Of a stretch of DNA of 64,000 bases, positions 7,729-16,146 are shown one piece after another. The position numbers and the translations under genes are program-made. The DNA comes from Rheinheimera pleomorphica (lineage in GTDB: Bacteria; Pseudomonadota; Gammaproteobacteria; Enterobacterales; Alteromonadaceae): the NCBI RefSeq assembly GCF_011634895.1, contig NZ_SIRR01000001.1, forward strand, positions 1 to 64,000, in the 5' to 3' direction. A model generated the notes under the pieces. It had not been told where the DNA came from. It ran no database searches and worked only from the letters and a program-made list of their open reading frames with translations. Each line of letters opens with the position of its first letter. The first letter of the stretch is position 1.

Positions 7729-8910
7729 TCAGTCGGCAGTGGTTGTGTTGTCTAAACGCTGCTGATGGATAGCTGACAGCATGCCCGACCAGAAATAGGT
7801 GCCCAGTTCGTTAATCAGATTAGACTCGGCGTTCATCAGCATCACCAGCCCCAGCTGATGCTCACGCGAGTAAGCAATCTCAGCGCGGTAGCCCTTGACC
7901 CAGCCACCATGGTACATCAGGGTGTCCTGGCCAAACTGGTATACGCGCCAGCCCAGTGCATAGTGGGCATCCGTTAAATAACGCCGCCACTCTTTACGGC
8001 GTAAATCGCGCCGGGTTTTAATGCGCTTGTCGGTGAGACTTTGCAGTAAAGTGTCAGAAAACACCTGCGGGTTGTGGCCCAGTTGGGCGATCAGCCAATA
8101 GCCTAAATCGATGGCACTGGCATTAACCCCTGCTGCCGGAGCAAACCGGTAATAGCTTTCTGCCACTTTGGTGCTGTGCCATTTTCCGCGCGCTCGCACA
8201 TGCGGCATAGCGCGGTTTTCTGTGCTAAAAAACCCATCCAGCCCCACAGAAGCGGTAGGTAACTGTAAGGGGGTAAAAATACGTTCCTGCAGCAACTGGG
8301 CATAGTTTTTACCGGTGGCCTGCTGCATGACCGGCTCAATTAAACTAAACAGCACATTCTGATAGCCATAGCACTGGCCGGGTGGGCAAAGCGGGTCAAT
8401 TTTGCCAAACTGCGGCAAAATCCGCTGCAGCGGCACATTGGCTTCAATTAAATTATCATAGGCGTTAGGCATAACACCGGTACTTTGCGACAACAGATGT
8501 TTTAGCTTCAGTTGCTGGTTATATTTTTTGCTTTTAAATGAGAACCCGGGCAGATAGTCCACCAGCTTATCGTCCCAGCTAAAGTGGCCTTCGGCTTCGA
8601 GCAACCCCGCCAGACCAGCGGCAAAGGTTTTTGACACTGACGCAATGCGAAACACGGTATAGGGATCGACGGCGGTGTTGCTGCCACGCTGGCGCACACC
8701 AAAGCCAGCAGTAGCAATAATTTTATTGCCCTGCACTATGGCGTAAGTCGCGCCCGGAATATCGTGTTCGGCCAGTTTAGCTGCATAGTACTGATCAAAA
8801 TCAGCCACCAGCGGTGCCAATACCTCTGTCGGTAAGGGGCTGCTATCAGCAGTGGCCCATGGCGAAACTGCCAGAAAACAGCCTGCAACTGCAGAAAAAA
8901 ACGCTTTCAC
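7729..8910 (-). CDS. Serine hydrolase of the beta-lactamase / penicillin-binding-protein-like fold
   Basis: 393 residues with a Sec signal peptide of about 21 residues (MKAFFSAVAGCFLAVSPWATA). The active-site triad of the class C-like serine hydrolases is visible: Ser91-Val-Ser-Lys94, Tyr183-Gln-Asn185, and His334-Gly-Gly in place of KTG. HGG rather than KTG is common in esterase or D-aminopeptidase-like members of this superfamily, so beta-lactam resistance should not be assumed. The protein is probably periplasmic. The gene follows the subtilase gene by 19 bp on the same strand and may be cotranscribed with it. Confidence 0.85.
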   Translation of the reverse strand: MKAFFSAVAGCFLAVSPWATADSSPLPTEVLAPLVADFDQYYAAKLAEHDIPGATYAIVQGNKIIATAGFGVRQRGSNTAVDPYTVFRIASVSKTFAAGLAGLLEAEGHFSWDDKLVDYLPGFSFKSKKYNQQLKLKHLLSQSTGVMPNAYDNLIEANVPLQRILPQFGKIDPLCPPGQCYGYQNVLFSLIEPVMQQATGKNYAQLLQERIFTPLQLPTASVGLDGFFSTENRAMPHVRARGKWHSTKVAESYYRFAPAAGVNASAIDLGYWLIAQLGHNPQVFSDTLLQSLTDKRIKTRRDLRRKEWRRYLTDAHYALGWRVYQFGQDTLMYHGGWVKGYRAEIAYSREHQLGLVMLMNAESNLINELGTYFWSGMLSAIHQQRLDNTTTAD

Positions 8911-8929
8911 CCTGCCTGTTTATCCTTTG

Positions 8930-11638
8930 TTATGCTGTACCACAACGGCAAAGCCGGCCGGCATTGTAGGCAGTCAGCGCGCCGTTGCCAAGCCTTAAGG
9001 CGAATAACACCACCAGCAATACCAACGCTAAAACGGCCATACTGCCGCCCGAAGTCCCGCCGCTACTGCTGCCGCTGCCAGCTGTAGCGCGCACCGTAAT
9101 GCTGACCTCGGCGCTACTTTGGCTAATGCCGTCGTCAGCAGTAAAGCGAAACCGCAGCTGGGTATCATTACTGACAACGGGGGCGGTAAAACGGCTGGTT
9201 AAAGCCTCTGGCTCACTTAAGCTGACCGCCGGGCCAGACAGTTGCTGCCATTGGTAAGACAACACATTAAATTCTGCATCGGTTGCACTGGCGCTTAGCT
9301 GCACAGTGGTGCCGCTGCTAACGGTTTGCGCACTGCCCGCCGACACCTGAGGCGCGGTATTGGCGCAATCGGTGTTTATTTCCAGCACCTCAAGCTGGGC
9401 CAGCCAGCTGCCAAAGCCGGCGTTAGCCGGGGCGCATACATCGGTGCCGGCAAAACTAAACGACTGCAGCTGGCTTAGCTCAATTAAACTTTGCGGCAAG
9501 GTGCCGGAAAAATCGTTATTCTCCAGCCATAATATTTGCAACTGGCTAAGCTGGCCCAGTGTCGAGGGCACAGCGCCACTGAGAAAGTTATTCTCGACAA
9601 ACAGCTCACGCAACTGGGGTAAATTGCCCAATCCGGATGGCAGCGCGCCGCTAAAACGGTTAAAGGATAAATCCAGCGCGACAAGCTCGGTTAAATTGGC
9701 TAATGCTGGCGGAATGGCGCCATCAAAGGCATTGTTCCATAACTGCAAACGTTGCAGTTTAGTCAGTTGCAGCAGCGCAGGCGGAAAACTGCCCTGCAGC
9801 GCATTAAAGCTAAGATCCAGCTCGGTCAGCTCACTTAACTGATTCAGGCTGTCCGGTAACTGCCCGACCAGGCCATTGTCATCCAATACCAGCGAGGTTA
9901 CCCGGCCAGCACTGCAACTGACGCCGTGCCAGTTACAGGGCGTGGCCGTTTGCAGCCAGTTTTGCTGATTTAGCCAGTCCTGCCCCTGAGTGTCATAGTA
10001 CAGTTGCACCAGGGCCGCACATTCTGCCTGGGGAATTTCGCTCACATTATTCAGCATGCAAAAATCATCGTTGCGCAGCTGCACCTGTACCTGGCCATCA
10101 GGAAAATTAAGCACGGTATTGTTGCCGTCAAAGGTCCAGCTGCCGCTGTGCAGACCATCATCAGCAAAACGGTCAAATTGCTGGCCGGCATCATTCAGCG
10201 CCAGTGGCTGGGCGTCATCGCCCTGGGTGACGCTGGTGGCGATGCTGTTGCCGTCGCAATCCAGGCTCAGCACCTGGAGTTCCAGCGCGGTATTAGCCGC
10301 CAGAAATACCTGGTTGCTTAACGGTTTGACACGCCGTTGCAGCTGCGCATTAACGCAGTTAAGCGCGCCACTTTGGTTATCACCACTGGCCAGCAGCAGC
10401 CGGCCGGTGCTGGTTTGCTGCGCCAGCGTATCGTCACTGGCCTGCACGCCGGACACCAGCAGCCTGGCCCGCAATTGCGCCGCGTTAAGTGAGGGTTCGG
10501 CTGCTTTTAACAAGCCCGCTACCGCGCTTACCATCGGCGCCGACATAGAGGTGCCGGAGGCCTGGCTATAGGCATCGGCTAAATCGGTGGCATAAATGGC
10601 CACGCCGGGGGCGGATAAGTCGACCCAGTGGCGGCCATAATTGGCAAAACCGGCCTTAGCGCCGCTTTGCTGATGTGCGCTGACGCTAATAATATTGGGT
10701 AAATCAAAGGCCGCCGGATAAAATGCGGCCTGGGTATTATCATTACCGGCGCTGGCGATAAACAGTATGCCTGCCTGATGGTGCGCCGCGATAGCGTTAT
10801 ACAGTGCCTGTGAATACGACGGACTGCCCCAGGAGTTGTTACTGGCAACGATGTTTACGCCGTGGTTTTGTTTTAAATCCAGCAGATAATCCAGACAGGC
10901 GATGGCATCACTGATAAAGCCATCACCATTGACGTCCATAAAGCGGCAGGGTAACAATTTGACCTGCCAGTTGATGCCGGCTACGCCGAGGTTGTTGTTA
11001 CCACGGGCACCGATAATACCGGCGACAAGGGTGCCGTGACCATCTTCGTCCATAGGGTCGACGTTGTCATCGGCCGGGTTAATACCGTAAATATCGTCAA
11101 TATAGCCGTTGTTGTCGTTGTCGATACCATCACCGGTAATCTCGGCCGGATTTTGCCAGATATTGGCCGCCAGATCCTGATGCAGATAATCTATACCAGT
11201 ATCAATTACGGCTATCACCACCTGCTCATCGCCGGTGGTGCTGTCCCAGGCGGCCACAGCATTAATGCCGTTATCGGCGTTTAAGTGCCATTGCTGATTA
11301 AACAAGGGATCATTGCTGGTTTGGGTTTTACGTACTTTATGGTCAAGCTCTACCGCTTTAACGCCCGGCATTTGCCGGTACTGCGCCAGTGCTTGCGGCA
11401 CTGGTGTGTCTGAGGGCACGCTTGCCACGGCCAGTTGTGGCAGATGAGCAAAAGTACGCAGCTCACGGGCCTGGCCATGTGAAGCGTCGGCCGCACGCAC
11501 TGCGCTCAGGCTGTCAGCACTGGCACCTTGCTCTAACGTAATAATAAGCCGCACCGGAGCGCTGGCTGCGGACACGGAGCAACTGGCCGCAGCGACCAGG
11601 GCTAACATGATCTGTCTTAGCATGGTCTGTTTTAGCAT
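8930..11638 (-). CDS. Secreted subtilisin-like (S8) protease with plant-type leucine-rich repeats and GlyGly-CTERM tail
   Basis: 902 residues. A signal peptide (about 1-26) is followed by a propeptide-like region (29-105) and an S8 catalytic domain with Asp146 (VIDTGID), His201 (DGHGTLVAG), oxyanion Asn299 and Ser364 (GTSMSAP). Residues 541-575 resemble the cap of plant receptor LRRs (WLQTATPCNWHGVSC). About six LRRs of the LxxLxLxxNxFxGxIP type run from 580 to 735. A PKD/cadherin-like beta domain spans 762-850. The C-terminus has a Gly/Ser run, GGS, a hydrophobic helix (866-880) and LRL, typical of GlyGly-CTERM proteins processed by rhombosortase. A further 19 residues after this tail are unusual. 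The gene lies downstream of the ECF-sigma operon. Confidence 0.9.
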   Translation of the reverse strand: MLKQTMLRQIMLALVAAASCSVSAASAPVRLIITLEQGASADSLSAVRAADASHGQARELRTFAHLPQLAVASVPSDTPVPQALAQYRQMPGVKAVELDHKVRKTQTSNDPLFNQQWHLNADNGINAVAAWDSTTGDEQVVIAVIDTGIDYLHQDLAANIWQNPAEITGDGIDNDNNGYIDDIYGINPADDNVDPMDEDGHGTLVAGIIGARGNNNLGVAGINWQVKLLPCRFMDVNGDGFISDAIACLDYLLDLKQNHGVNIVASNNSWGSPSYSQALYNAIAAHHQAGILFIASAGNDNTQAAFYPAAFDLPNIISVSAHQQSGAKAGFANYGRHWVDLSAPGVAIYATDLADAYSQASGTSMSAPMVSAVAGLLKAAEPSLNAAQLRARLLVSGVQASDDTLAQQTSTGRLLLASGDNQSGALNCVNAQLQRRVKPLSNQVFLAANTALELQVLSLDCDGNSIATSVTQGDDAQPLALNDAGQQFDRFADDGLHSGSWTFDGNNTVLNFPDGQVQVQLRNDDFCMLNNVSEIPQAECAALVQLYYDTQGQDWLNQQNWLQTATPCNWHGVSCSAGRVTSLVLDDNGLVGQLPDSLNQLSELTELDLSFNALQGSFPPALLQLTKLQRLQLWNNAFDGAIPPALANLTELVALDLSFNRFSGALPSGLGNLPQLRELFVENNFLSGAVPSTLGQLSQLQILWLENNDFSGTLPQSLIELSQLQSFSFAGTDVCAPANAGFGSWLAQLEVLEINTDCANTAPQVSAGSAQTVSSGTTVQLSASATDAEFNVLSYQWQQLSGPAVSLSEPEALTSRFTAPVVSNDTQLRFRFTADDGISQSSAEVSITVRATAGSGSSSGGTSGGSMAVLALVLLVVLFALRLGNGALTAYNAGRLCRCGTA

Positions 11639-11741
11639 GGTACGGCTCCTGACATCGCACTGAGTAGAGTTAATACTACGACACGAACCGTAAAAAGGTG
11701 CAACGCTTTTTTAGCCCGCCGCGCGCTAGCCTGACACCAAT

Positions 11742-12371
11742 TTACCCCTGGCTGCAGTGTAGCGGCGCCGCTGCGGGTTTGATTGCGATAAGTAAGCCAG
11801 CGGCGTCACTGGTAAATTCTACCCACTGCGCAAACTGCGGTGTAATATCCGCCGATAAGTCAATTTGACGAAGCAACTGTTTATCAATTGTCAGCAGTAG
11901 CTCGTCACATACCTTTATTTGCCAATGATCCTGCTGTTGCTGCAACAGACCAGTTTGCGCATAAAAGGCCCTACTCTGCTCACCGGATAGCCGGTATTGC
12001 TGCTGCGCCTGTGCCAGGGCGTTGCTTTGCCGCTGTGGCCGGATATTGCTGGCCACATGATGTTGCACCTGACGATACGCTTCATCCTGGCTATAGCTTA
12101 TCTGATAATACAAAGGGCTGTGCGGCTGCACCGGCTGCAACAGATAGCCCAGCAATAGCAGTAAAGCACAGCATAACGCCAGCTGGGTGTTACGCCACAG
12201 CCCTTGCCAACCATTGCGGCACAACCAACCGGCCTTATGCCTTTGCCTGGCCTGATTTTGCCGGGCCTGTTTGAGCAGCGCATTTTTTACCTGCGCCGGC
12301 AGCACATGCCTGGCCTTATCGTGTTGATATTGCTGTTGTAGTTGTTGTTCAAATTGATCAGGCCTGTTCAT
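11742..12371 (-). CDS. Putative membrane anti-sigma factor
   Basis: 209 residues: a Gln/Arg-rich cytoplasmic N-terminus (1-60), one membrane helix (about 62-80, LALCCALLLLLGYLL) and a periplasmic domain of about 125 residues. It overlaps the end of the ECF sigma gene by 14 bases, the usual arrangement for a cognate sigma/anti-sigma pair, and topology fits. I do not recognise the family. The His-x3-Cys-x2-Cys zinc motif of ZAS-type anti-sigmas is absent, and no enzyme motif is seen in the periplasmic part. The role is inferred from position and topology only. Confidence 0.6.
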   Translation of the reverse strand: MNRPDQFEQQLQQQYQHDKARHVLPAQVKNALLKQARQNQARQRHKAGWLCRNGWQGLWRNTQLALCCALLLLLGYLLQPVQPHSPLYYQISYSQDEAYRQVQHHVASNIRPQRQSNALAQAQQQYRLSGEQSRAFYAQTGLLQQQQDHWQIKVCDELLLTIDKQLLRQIDLSADITPQFAQWVEFTSDAAGLLIAIKPAAAPLHCSQG

Positions 12372-12936
12372 TGGATGCTCCGTTCAACTGTTGCAACATC
12401 TGCTTTGCATATCGTAGCCGGCTTTTAACGGTTTCCTCTCCCTGCGCCGTTATCTGGCTGATTTGCGCCAGCGTAAAACCCTCCAGTTGCAGCATAAGCG
12501 CTTCACGCTGCAAAAAGGGTAAGGCATTTAACTGTGCTGCCCAGCGCTGCTGTTGTTGCTGTACGTTAAGCTGTTGCAGCGGGCAGGTTGTTGTATCAAC
12601 CAGCGGCGCGGTGATGTCTTCGGCCAGCCAGCGGCTACGCCGGCGTAATTCATCAATCAGACAATGACGGGCCACGGTAAACAACCAGGTTTTAAAACTG
12701 CTGTTACCGCCAAAACCGTCTGGCTGCTCGAGTAATTTTAGCCAGCATTGCTGGCTGATATCTTCAGCCAGCTGACGATCAGACTGACGTAGCAGGTAGT
12801 AATACAACGCATCGCCGTGTAAGGTAATCAGCTGCTGCAAAAACGCGGTGTCTGCGCTATCACGATACAAGGCATACAACTGCTCACTACTGTAGTCTTT
12901 GCTGCCAAAGCCACTGATAAAAAAGGATAATGCCAT
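12358..12936 (-). CDS. ECF-type RNA polymerase sigma-70 family factor
   Basis: 192 residues. Region 2 spans about 35-105 (QLAEDISQQCWLKLLE, then FKTWLFTVARHCLIDELRRR). Region 4 spans about 130-185, with LPFLQREALMLQLEGFTLAQI and a helix-turn-helix ending EETVKSRLRYAKQML. Region 3 is absent and the length is typical of extracytoplasmic-function sigma factors. AAGGAG precedes the ATG. It follows the tonB-like gene by 35 bp and overlaps the putative anti-sigma downstream, so tonB-sigma-anti-sigma form one operon. Target genes are not known; the subtilase gene just downstream is a candidate. Confidence 0.88.
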   Translation of the reverse strand: MALSFFISGFGSKDYSSEQLYALYRDSADTAFLQQLITLHGDALYYYLLRQSDRQLAEDISQQCWLKLLEQPDGFGGNSSFKTWLFTVARHCLIDELRRRSRWLAEDITAPLVDTTTCPLQQLNVQQQQQRWAAQLNALPFLQREALMLQLEGFTLAQISQITAQGEETVKSRLRYAKQMLQQLNGASNEQA

Positions 12937-12971
12937 ATTACGACTCCTTGCGCTTACCCTGTGATCTCAGC

Positions 12972-13613
12972 CTAGTCTGTTTGTAAACTAAAATCGAGCT
13001 GAACCTGCATATTGGGCTGACTGACCGCGACGCCGTCAACAATTTTTGCCTGATACTTCCAGCGGCGTAATGCCCGTATTGCCTCACGATCAAACACTCT
13101 GGCCGGTTCAGCCGCGATTACGCTGACGTCGGTAACGGCGCCATTGGCAGCGATAGTAAACGCCAGCTTTACCCAGCCACTGATGCCATCACGGGCCGCG
13201 TCGGTCGGATACCGCGGTTCTACCCTGACCAGCGGTGTGGCACCACGATCAGCCGCGGTCCAGCCGTTGTCCGGTCCACCATGCTGTGGTAGCTGCACCG
13301 GGGCTATACTGACCGGCCCCGGGCTGATATTCGGCGTGCTATCAACCGGTGGCAACGGCTTGGGTAACGGCTGCTGTTGTGCCGGTGGCATTGGTGGCGG
13401 CGTCTGGCGTACTATAATTTCAGAGTCTTCTGCTACCTCGTATAGCTGAACCGGCTCAGCCTGAACCGGTTCAGGCCGCGCTGCTGTGTTGCTTTTTATC
13501 AGTTGCTGCATGGCGGCAAATAATAAAATGGTGATCACAGCAGCGGATAGCATAGCGCTGGTTATTTTTACCGGTTCTGACCGAATAACATTGGCACTGC
13601 TCAGTGTTGACAT
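12972..13613 (-). CDS. TonB-family energy transducer
   Basis: 213 residues. A short cytoplasmic start is followed by a membrane anchor (about 17-40), a proline-rich periplasmic linker (about 70-110, with TPPPMPPAQQQPLPKPLPP) and a C-terminal TonB domain (about 125-213). The domain has the PRYPTDAARDGISGWVKL signature and the AIRALRRWKY helix. It should transmit proton-motive force to an outer-membrane TonB-dependent receptor, but no exbB, exbD or receptor gene is in the window. AAGGAG lies before the ATG. It is first in the operon with the ECF sigma and putative anti-sigma genes, hinting at surface signalling or nutrient stress. Confidence 0.87.
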   Translation of the reverse strand: MSTLSSANVIRSEPVKITSAMLSAAVITILLFAAMQQLIKSNTAARPEPVQAEPVQLYEVAEDSEIIVRQTPPPMPPAQQQPLPKPLPPVDSTPNISPGPVSIAPVQLPQHGGPDNGWTAADRGATPLVRVEPRYPTDAARDGISGWVKLAFTIAANGAVTDVSVIAAEPARVFDREAIRALRRWKYQAKIVDGVAVSQPNMQVQLDFSLQTD

Positions 13614-13703
13614 AAAGGCTCCTTAATCACATGGGGGCGTTATTTAGTGATTAGACGAACCAGCGGTGCAAACGGGGTTAAATTTTTTGCCTGTTGTGCA
13701 AAG

Positions 13704-13730
13704 TAGACTTTAGTCGGCTACCACCGATAA
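13704..13730 (+). promoter_or_regulatory. FliA/sigma-28-like promoter upstream of the chemoreceptor gene
   Basis: TAGACTTT, 11 bases, ACCGATAA: 13 of 16 positions agree with the enteric sigma-28 consensus TAAAGTTT-N11-GCCGATAA, with exact spacing. The predicted start is about 70 bp before the ATG at 13808. Chemoreceptor genes are classical FliA targets. Confidence 0.7.
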
Positions 13731-13807
13731 ACAATTGACAGCGCACAACAAACTACTAACACTGCATACTTATCAATTGTTGTGTTTTGCTGTTTTGCGG
13801 GGCTTTT

Positions 13808-15352
13808 ATGTTTAACCACAACACCAAACCTGCGTTATTTGTCTTGCTGTTTACCCTGACGCAAACGGCATTGTTTATGTTAACCGGCGCGGCAATATGG
13901 CCGCTGCTGGCGGCACCGGTATTGCTGCTTGGCTACCTGTACTGGCCCACACCACAGCAGGCTGATGACAGCGCTGAACAAGCTGAACAACTGGCCAATA
14001 CGGCCGATAACATTACCCAGGCGACGTCAAAAATGGCCATCGGCGCGGCCGAAGTGTCGTTTTATATTGATAGCCTGATTAACGATATTCAGCACAGCAG
14101 AGACGACAGTGAAAACATTGCCGATGTTAGCAACTCGCTGGCCAGCACCAGCAGCCAGCTGACAGCGTCGATACAAGCTATCGCCACCACCTTGCAACAG
14201 ACAGCCAGCGCCTCGGTTAACGCTGATAGCCAGTTACACAGCGCTGTGCAGAGTATTAACACCCTGGTGCAGGCTGTCAGCCAGGCCGCCGATGATTTAC
14301 AACAACTGCGCAGCAGCAGCGATAATATTCAGCGCATTACTGAGGTGATCAACACGGTGGCCGAGCAGACGAATCTGCTGGCATTAAATGCCGCAATAGA
14401 AGCGGCCCGGGCCGGGGAGCAAGGGCGCGGCTTTGCCGTTGTTGCTGACGAAGTGCGCTCACTGGCCGGAAAAACGGCAGCCGCCACTCAGGATATTGCC
14501 GCCATGCTCAGCGACATCCGCCAGCAAAGCCAACACACAGCAGCGCAAATGCAGCAACTGCAAGGCAGCGGCAGCGCGGTACAGCATGAGTTAACCCAGG
14601 TGGCCGATGGCTTTGCCGGCATTAATCGGCAAATTGCCGATACGTCTGGCAGCCTGGAGCAGATTGAGCAGGCCAGCAGTGAGCTAAACCACACCAGCAT
14701 AGCGCTGGCGCAATCGGTTGACAGTATTAGCCAGACACTGGCCAATATCAGCGCTAAAGGTGGCTCGGTTGCCGAACAGGCGATTGGCTTGTCAGAGGAA
14801 ACCGAGAGCATTTACCGTGAGCTCAATAGCCTGAGCAACCACAGTTTTTACAGTGATATCCTGCGCGACGCACAGCAGGCCGCGGCAGATATTGGCAACC
14901 TGTTCAGCCAGGCGCTGGCACAGGGCAAACTCAGTCAGGAGGCGTTATTCAGCGACAAATATCAGCCGATTGCCGGCACTAAACCAACTAAATACCATAC
15001 CGGCTTTGACAGCTTTACCGATCAACAGCTGCCAGCTATTCAGGAGCCCATTTTAGCCAGACATAAGCAGGTGCAATATGCCATTACCGTTGACCGTAAA
15101 GGCTATGCACCAACGCACAACACTAAGTTTAACCAGCCGCTAAGCGGCAATTACGACAAAGACTTAGTACAAAACCGCAGTAAACGCATCTTTAGTGATC
15201 GCACCGGCAGCCGCTGCGGCAGCCATACCCAAAGCATGCTGCTGCAAACCTATAAGCGGGATACCGGAGAGATTTTGCATGATTTATCAGTGCCGATCTA
15301 TGTTAACGGCCGGCACTGGGGAGGCTTTCGCATTGGCTTTAAACGGGCTTAA
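13808..15352 (+). CDS. Methyl-accepting chemotaxis protein with C-terminal sensory domain
   Basis: 514 residues from the ATG at 13808. A TTG at 13787 also opens the frame, but GCGGGG lies just before the ATG. Two close hydrophobic segments (about 9-27 and 30-46) form an N-terminal membrane hairpin with essentially no periplasmic loop. The methylated-helix and signalling domain follows at once, with the hairpin-tip signature ending [17 protein letters not shown] near 215-230. The last 150 residues form a separate domain (from about [17 protein letters not shown] to [12 protein letters not shown]) that looks like a cytoplasmic Cache/PAS-type sensor. HAMP is not evident. A sigma-28-like promoter lies upstream. 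The gene is convergent with mlaA, 7 bp apart. Confidence 0.9.
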   Translation: MFNHNTKPALFVLLFTLTQTALFMLTGAAIWPLLAAPVLLLGYLYWPTPQQADDSAEQAEQLANTADNITQATSKMAIGAAEVSFYIDSLINDIQHSRDDSENIADVSNSLASTSSQLTASIQAIATTLQQTASASVNADSQLHSAVQSINTLVQAVSQAADDLQQLRSSSDNIQRITEVINTVAEQTNLLALNAAIEAARAGEQGRGFAVVADEVRSLAGKTAAATQDIAAMLSDIRQQSQHTAAQMQQLQGSGSAVQHELTQVADGFAGINRQIADTSGSLEQIEQASSELNHTSIALAQSVDSISQTLANISAKGGSVAEQAIGLSEETESIYRELNSLSNHSFYSDILRDAQQAAADIGNLFSQALAQGKLSQEALFSDKYQPIAGTKPTKYHTGFDSFTDQQLPAIQEPILARHKQVQYAITVDRKGYAPTHNTKFNQPLSGNYDKDLVQNRSKRIFSDRTGSRCGSHTQSMLLQTYKRDTGEILHDLSVPIYVNGRHWGGFRIGFKRA

Positions 15353-15359
15353 CTGAGTG

Positions 15360-16145
15360 TTACTCTAAATCGTCGAGTAAGTCATCAAACACGTCTTCGT
15401 CAATTTCCGGCTCTTCTGGCTGTGGTGGATTACCATCGTAGATTTTAAACTGTTGGCGCTGAAAGTAAGACTCTTTAATAAAGGCGTAAGGGTCAAGCGA
15501 TTCTTCCAGTAAATTCTCCATCGACATCAACTGTTCACGGCTATCCAGCGCCCCAACTAACGCCCGGGTTATTGATAGCGGGGTGTTTAGCAAGCCAAGT
15601 GGAAAATACAGGTTATCCACCACCCCGCCGGCAGTACCGCGCACTGTGGTGGGCCCCAGCGCCGGCAGCATTAAAAAGGCACCGTCGCCTACGCCCCACA
15701 CCGCCATGGTCTGGCTAAAGTCTTCGTTTTGTTCCTGTAAACCTATGGCACTGGCCACGTCAAATAAACCAAACAGGCCCAGCGTACTGTTAACTAAAAA
15801 GCGACCGGCACTAATAGCCGCTCGGTCTGGCTTGGCCTGTAGGGCTCCGTTAACAAAACTGGCCGGCTCATTCAGGTTGTTGGCTACATTCACCAGGCCT
15901 TTGCGCGCCGGTTTGGGCACAACAGCCATATAGCCCACTGTCGCCGGACGCAACAGGTATTTATCCAGAATGTCGTAGTTAAAGTCCCATAATGGCCGGT
16001 TAATGGTTTCCAGCGGATCGCGGCTGTCGCTATAGTCAGCCTGCTGCTGCACTGCCGCCTGTTCAGTGGCAGGTTTAGACGCGCACGCGCCCAGCAGTAA
16101 AACACTACTCAGCGCGGCTAGCCTGAGCATAAGAGTAAAAGCCAT
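15360..16145 (-). CDS. mlaA: MlaA (VacJ) outer-membrane phospholipid-removal lipoprotein
   Basis: 261 residues with lipobox LLGAC and acylated Cys21. The VacJ domain covers about 42-235, with DPLETINRPLWDFNYDILDKY near the start, RFLVNSTLGLFGLFD in the middle and DSREQL near 200. MlaA sits in the outer membrane and extracts mislocalised phospholipids from the outer leaflet for return by the Mla system. The C-terminal tail is very acidic (EEPEIDEDVFDDLLDDLE). It directly follows ccmI on the same strand and may be cotranscribed with the cytochrome maturation genes, though functionally unrelated. No mlaBCDEF genes are in the window. Confidence 0.93.
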   Translation of the reverse strand: MAFTLMLRLAALSSVLLLGACASKPATEQAAVQQQADYSDSRDPLETINRPLWDFNYDILDKYLLRPATVGYMAVVPKPARKGLVNVANNLNEPASFVNGALQAKPDRAAISAGRFLVNSTLGLFGLFDVASAIGLQEQNEDFSQTMAVWGVGDGAFLMLPALGPTTVRGTAGGVVDNLYFPLGLLNTPLSITRALVGALDSREQLMSMENLLEESLDPYAFIKESYFQRQQFKIYDGNPPQPEEPEIDEDVFDDLLDDLE

Positions 16146-16146
16146 A

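Noticed and set aside
7729-8910. Antibiotic-resistance beta-lactamase call
   Set aside because: The third motif is HGG and not KTG, and the neighbours are unrelated to resistance; a peptidase or esterase of the same fold is as likely.
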